Below are positions 59,594-62,859 of a stretch of 62,859 nucleotides of DNA, in pieces. The stretch spans positions 1 to 62,859 of the forward strand of contig JAGZSY010000029.1 in assembly GCA_018380885.1 (NCBI GenBank). Reading direction: 5' to 3'. The position numbers were made by a program, and so were the translations under genes. The stretch is from Enterocloster asparagiformis (lineage in GTDB: Bacteria; Bacillota; Clostridia; Lachnospirales; Lachnospiraceae). Within the stretch, counting starts at the first letter, position 1; the number at the start of each line of letters is the position of its first letter. The notes beneath the pieces are model-generated. The model had not been told where the DNA came from. It did no database searches and saw nothing but the letters and a program-made list of their open reading frames with translations.

Positions 59594-61159
59594 GTGGAAC
59601 CATATTACGCTGGGTGGCTATCTCTTGTGCCGCCTGTACTGGCAATCGCTTTAGCGCTCGTATCAAAAGAAGTTGTTTCGTCGCTGCTGGTCGGCATCAT
59701 GGCCGGCACCTTTATCTATTCCATGGGGATGGGCATCAACCCCATCGCAGGCACGGTGGGCACCGCCTTTGACCTGATGGTAAACAGCGCGGACCTGTAC
59801 ATCATCCTCTTCGTCTGCATGCTGGGAGGGCTGGTGTTCGTGATCTCCATGGCCGGCGGCTCCAAGGCCTATGGGAAATGGGCGGCGACAAAAATCAAAT
59901 CGAAGCGGCTCTCGCTGCTGGCCACCTCACTGCTCGGCATCGTCATTTTCATCGACGACTATTTCAACTGCCTGACCGTGGGAACCGTCATGAAACCGCT
60001 GACCGACAAATACAAGGTATCCCGCGCCAAGCTGGCCTACATCATTGACTGTACGGCAGCGCCCGTGTGCATCATCGCGCCCATCTCTTCCTGGGCCGCC
60101 GCTGTGGGCAGCAATCTGGAAGCCACCGGCTACTACAAAAACGGATTTGAGGTGTTCCTCTCCACGATTCCTTTAAATCTATATGCCCTGCTGTCCATCG
60201 CCATGATCTTCATCATTATCATCACAGGCCTGGACTACGGTCCCATGGTGGACGCGGAGGCCATGGCGGCCAAAGGGTACCTGGGCGCCGTCAAAACGGA
60301 GAACGAGATGCTCTCGGAATCCTCAGACCGCGGCACAGTGGCGGATATGCTGCTGCCCATCGTGCTTTTGATCTTCTTCGCCATCGCCGCGATGCTTTAC
60401 ACCGGCGGCTTCTTTGTGCCCGGCAGCGAGTCTTACATGAACCTGGGAAGCGCCTTCGGCAGCTGCGAAACCTCAAAATCCCTGGTGTGGGGAGGCTTCG
60501 GAGCCCTGGCCGCCGCTCTCATCATGTTCGTGCCCAGAAAGCTCATGACCTTCCGCCAGTTTATGAACGGCGTGACCGAGGGCTTTAAGACCATGATCCC
60601 GGCCTGCTGCATCCTGTTTCTGGCCTGGACCATCGGCTCCGTGTGCCGCGACATGCTGCAGACGCCGGAGTTTGTCAGCGACTGCCTGGCAAAGGCCAGC
60701 TTTCCCATTTTCCTGCTGCCCGCCATCGTGTTTGTGATCGCGGCGTTTTTGAGCTTTTCCACAGGCACTGCCTGGGGCACCTTCAGCATCCTGATCCCGA
60801 TTATCGCGCCGGTGGCCCACGCCCTGGCCCCGCAGCTTTTGACCGTATCCCTGTCCGCCACCCTGGCCGGCAGCGTGTTCGGCGACAACTGCTCCCCCAT
60901 CTCGGACACCACCATTCTTTCCAGCGCCGGGACGGAATGCAACCACATCGACCACGTGACAACCCAGCTGCCCTACGCTCTGACCGTGGCTGGCTGCTGC
61001 TTCGTGGGCTACATCACCGCGGGGCTCTCCGGCTCCAACGTAGTTTTGACACTATCTGTCTCATTCGCCTGCCTGGCAATTGCCGTCAAGCTTCTCCACA
61101 GCTACTATGGCAGGAAAGCTCACGGCAAAGCCGGACAGAGCGGATCGCAGCGCACTTAA
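59594..61159 (+). CDS. NhaC-family Na+/H+ antiporter-like transporter
   Basis: A 521-residue carrier with about 11-12 hydrophobic segments. The NhaC-type signature region is FIDDYFNCLTVGTVMKPLTDKY, and GDNCSPISDTTILSSAGTECNHIDHV is the conserved discontinuous-helix part. GTG start with AAAGGAG nine bases in front. In catabolic operons such carriers often move an organic substrate with Na+ or H+, so substrate import for the adjacent amidohydrolase is as likely as ion balance. Confidence 0.85.
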   Translation: MEPYYAGWLSLVPPVLAIALALVSKEVVSSLLVGIMAGTFIYSMGMGINPIAGTVGTAFDLMVNSADLYIILFVCMLGGLVFVISMAGGSKAYGKWAATKIKSKRLSLLATSLLGIVIFIDDYFNCLTVGTVMKPLTDKYKVSRAKLAYIIDCTAAPVCIIAPISSWAAAVGSNLEATGYYKNGFEVFLSTIPLNLYALLSIAMIFIIIITGLDYGPMVDAEAMAAKGYLGAVKTENEMLSESSDRGTVADMLLPIVLLIFFAIAAMLYTGGFFVPGSESYMNLGSAFGSCETSKSLVWGGFGALAAALIMFVPRKLMTFRQFMNGVTEGFKTMIPACCILFLAWTIGSVCRDMLQTPEFVSDCLAKASFPIFLLPAIVFVIAAFLSFSTGTAWGTFSILIPIIAPVAHALAPQLLTVSLSATLAGSVFGDNCSPISDTTILSSAGTECNHIDHVTTQLPYALTVAGCCFVGYITAGLSGSNVVLTLSVSFACLAIAVKLLHSYYGRKAHGKAGQSGSQRT

Positions 61160-61195
61160 ACCGCTGCATACAATTCACTATTTTGGGAGGTTACT

Positions 61196-62734
61196 ATGAA
61201 TCATCAAAAATACTTTATGGGCATCGACACCGGCACCAACTCCAGCAAAGGCGTAATCATTGACCAGGACTGCAACATCATCGCCACAGCCAGCGCAGAG
61301 CACGCCATGACCAACCCCAAACCGGGCCACTACGAGCACGACGCCGACGAGGACTGGTGGGGCGATTTCTGCCGGATCAGCAACAAGCTGATCGCGGACA
61401 GCGGCGTGGACCCCAAGGACATCCTGGCCGTAGGCGCCAGCGCCCTGGGAGCCGACTGTCTGCCTGTGGACGAGGAGTGCCGTCCCCTGCGCAAAGCGAT
61501 TCTCTACGGCATCGATTCCCGCGCCACCAGGGAGATGGCGGATTTGACCGAGCTCTACGGCGAGGAGCAGATCAAGAAATGGTACGGCAGACCCCTGTGC
61601 TCCTCCGACGTCATGCCAAAAATCCTCTGGATCAAGAACAATGAGCCGGAGGTGTACGCCAGGGCCCACAAATTCATCACCGCCTCCACCTTCATCACCG
61701 CCAAGCTCACCGGCGAGTACGTGGTGGACCGCTTCCTGGGCCTGGCCAGCTTTAACCCGCTGTACAACAGCGACGGCACGCCCAATCCGGAGCTGTGCAA
61801 GCCCATCTGCCGTCCCGACCAGCTGTCCGCGATCAAGGAGGCCAACGACATCGCCGGCACCGTGACCGCCAGGGCCGCGGCTGAGACCGGCTTAGCCGAG
61901 GGCACGCCGGTGATCACCGGCACCGACGACTCCGGCGCCGAGGCCATCAGCATCGGCGTTGTGGCCCCGGGCAAGATGATGATCCAATTCGGCTCCTCCA
62001 TCTATATGATTTTGGGCACCAGGGAGCTGGTGGACGACGACCGCCTGTGGCGGGAGGAATTTATCGTTCCCGGCCTGTGCGACATCTCCGCGGGAACCAA
62101 TGCCGCCGGCTCCCTGACAAAATGGTACCGCGACAATCTGTTCCCGGATGCGGTTGCCGCAGAAAAGAGCGGCGGCCCCGACGCCTACCAGACCATGATG
62201 GAGGGCGTGGACCAGATCGCCCCCGGCAGCGACGGACTGATCACCCTGCCCTACTTTGCCGGAGAGCGCACCCCCATCAATGATCCTCTGGCCTGCGGCT
62301 GCCTGCTGGGCCTGACCCTGGCCCACACCCGCGCCCATCTCTACCGCAGCGCCCTGGAATCCGTGGCCTACTCGGTGAACCAGCAGATCCGCATCATGGA
62401 AGCCCACGACAACGTGGACATCGACCAAATCTTCGCAGTGGGCGGCGGCGTGCAGAACCCCCACTGGATGCAGATCGTGGCCGATGTAACCGGCAAGGAA
62501 ATCAACACGCCCTTAGTCACAATCGGAGCCAGCTTCGGCGACGCCATGATGGCGGCCACCGCCGTGAAATATCCCGGATTCGAGGACTTCGCCTCCCTGA
62601 CCAAATTCATCAAGCCCGGCTGCACCTTCTATCCAAACAAGGAAGCCCACGAGCAGTACAAGGCGTTCCAGGAAGTGTACGACAAACTGTACCCGGCCAC
62701 AGTGGAGCTTATGCACGCTCTGGCGAGACAGTAA
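61196..62734 (+). CDS. FGGY-family carbohydrate kinase (xylulokinase-like)
   Basis: A 512-residue sugar kinase. Phosphate-1 loop GIDTGTNSSKGVIID at the N-terminus, DDSGAEAISIGVV with the catalytic Asp in TGTDD, YFAGERTPINDP, and adenosine-site VGGGVQNPHWMQI. Full length for FGGY kinases. The sugar cannot be named from sequence; xylulose-like ketose or a polyol is usual. GGGAGG precedes the ATG. Likely operon partner of the antiporter 36 bases upstream. Confidence 0.9.
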   Translation: MNHQKYFMGIDTGTNSSKGVIIDQDCNIIATASAEHAMTNPKPGHYEHDADEDWWGDFCRISNKLIADSGVDPKDILAVGASALGADCLPVDEECRPLRKAILYGIDSRATREMADLTELYGEEQIKKWYGRPLCSSDVMPKILWIKNNEPEVYARAHKFITASTFITAKLTGEYVVDRFLGLASFNPLYNSDGTPNPELCKPICRPDQLSAIKEANDIAGTVTARAAAETGLAEGTPVITGTDDSGAEAISIGVVAPGKMMIQFGSSIYMILGTRELVDDDRLWREEFIVPGLCDISAGTNAAGSLTKWYRDNLFPDAVAAEKSGGPDAYQTMMEGVDQIAPGSDGLITLPYFAGERTPINDPLACGCLLGLTLAHTRAHLYRSALESVAYSVNQQIRIMEAHDNVDIDQIFAVGGGVQNPHWMQIVADVTGKEINTPLVTIGASFGDAMMAATAVKYPGFEDFASLTKFIKPGCTFYPNKEAHEQYKAFQEVYDKLYPATVELMHALARQ

Positions 62735-62768
62735 ATAAACTACCGTTATCATACACAAGCCACTCTGT

Positions 62769-62859
62769 GAAATTCATGGCTACGCCATAAATTTCAGTTC
62801 CGAAAGGACGAAATGCCGATTTCCTCGTACAAGGGCTTTCAGCCCCTAGAAATCGGCAT
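62769..62859. repeat. Two inverted-repeat hairpins at the window end
   Basis: GAAATT-C-ATGGC-TAC-GCCAT-A-AATTTC (62769-62795), then perfect 11-bp arms ATGCCGATTTC / GAAATCGGCAT (62813-62823, 62849-62859) enclosing GGGCT-TTC-AGCCC. There is no T run, so these do not look like terminators; a dispersed palindromic repeat or the edge of a small mobile unit is possible. The window stops at the last arm. Confidence 0.5.

Overview
The window looks like a Lachnospiraceae genome of the Enterocloster/Clostridium clostridioforme type. This rests on an ispH fused to S1 domains next to cmk, a small acid-soluble spore protein, a single-chain PurL and a GC-rich, clostridial-style gene set. About 17.5 kb of AT-rich, phage-like DNA (1-17480) joins GC-rich chromosome. 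The junction is marked by the orphan 3' end of a tRNA gene (17455-17479), so I read the left part as the right end of a prophage or related element integrated at a tRNA 3' end.

Principal object (1-4959): a head-to-tail array of eleven reading frames on the minus strand (ten whole, one cut by the window edge). Each is about 145-163 codons, opens with the protein motif GITGTWEGYVP and ends near YRIWLS. None has a Shine-Dalgarno sequence or an ATG in front of the conserved motif. All share the DNA core TTGGGTATTAC, whose wobble positions never vary although neighbouring codons do. A lysis module (5127-6701, plus strand) follows, then two overlapping, paralogous tyrosine recombinase genes (6735-8425, minus strand). 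I interpret this as a candidate site-specific cassette-switching system for a phage receptor-binding domain. The constant partner gene, if it exists, lies left of the window.

Rest of the element (8.4-17.5 kb): a decayed zinc-ribbon fragment; a membrane Ser/Thr kinase with leucine-rich repeats; an exported ComEC-type metallo-beta-lactamase protein; an XRE regulator facing a small gene across a palindromic operator; and an SOS block (Y-family polymerase, LexA, LexA boxes) with small unknown genes.

Chromosome: a methyltransferase, a lone cbiG, a spore protein and an orphan LytTR regulator; an operon pap-baiN-like-cmk-ispH/S1; aspartate kinase; then a catabolic block (30.4-37.2 kb). In that block aspartate dehydrogenase and a YheO-type regulator share a symmetrical overlapping promoter pair, and a consensus promoter drives ridA, a D-amino-acid lyase/racemase-like gene, a nitrilase, a DUF3100 transporter pair and an M20 amidohydrolase. 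A membrane MutS-like ATPase, purL and a DUF1846 gene follow.

46.1-56.6 kb is an expanded fructoselysine (Amadori product) operon: frlA, frlB, frlC, frlD and frlR homologues with extra FrlC-like, FrlD-like and GntR copies, plus BtpA, YjbQ, amidohydrolase and SGNH genes. It is read leftward from a consensus promoter at 56600-56628. The window ends with a HAD phosphatase and a plus-strand group: amidohydrolase, NhaC-type antiporter and FGGY kinase. All functions are inferred from sequence reading alone; no searches were run.
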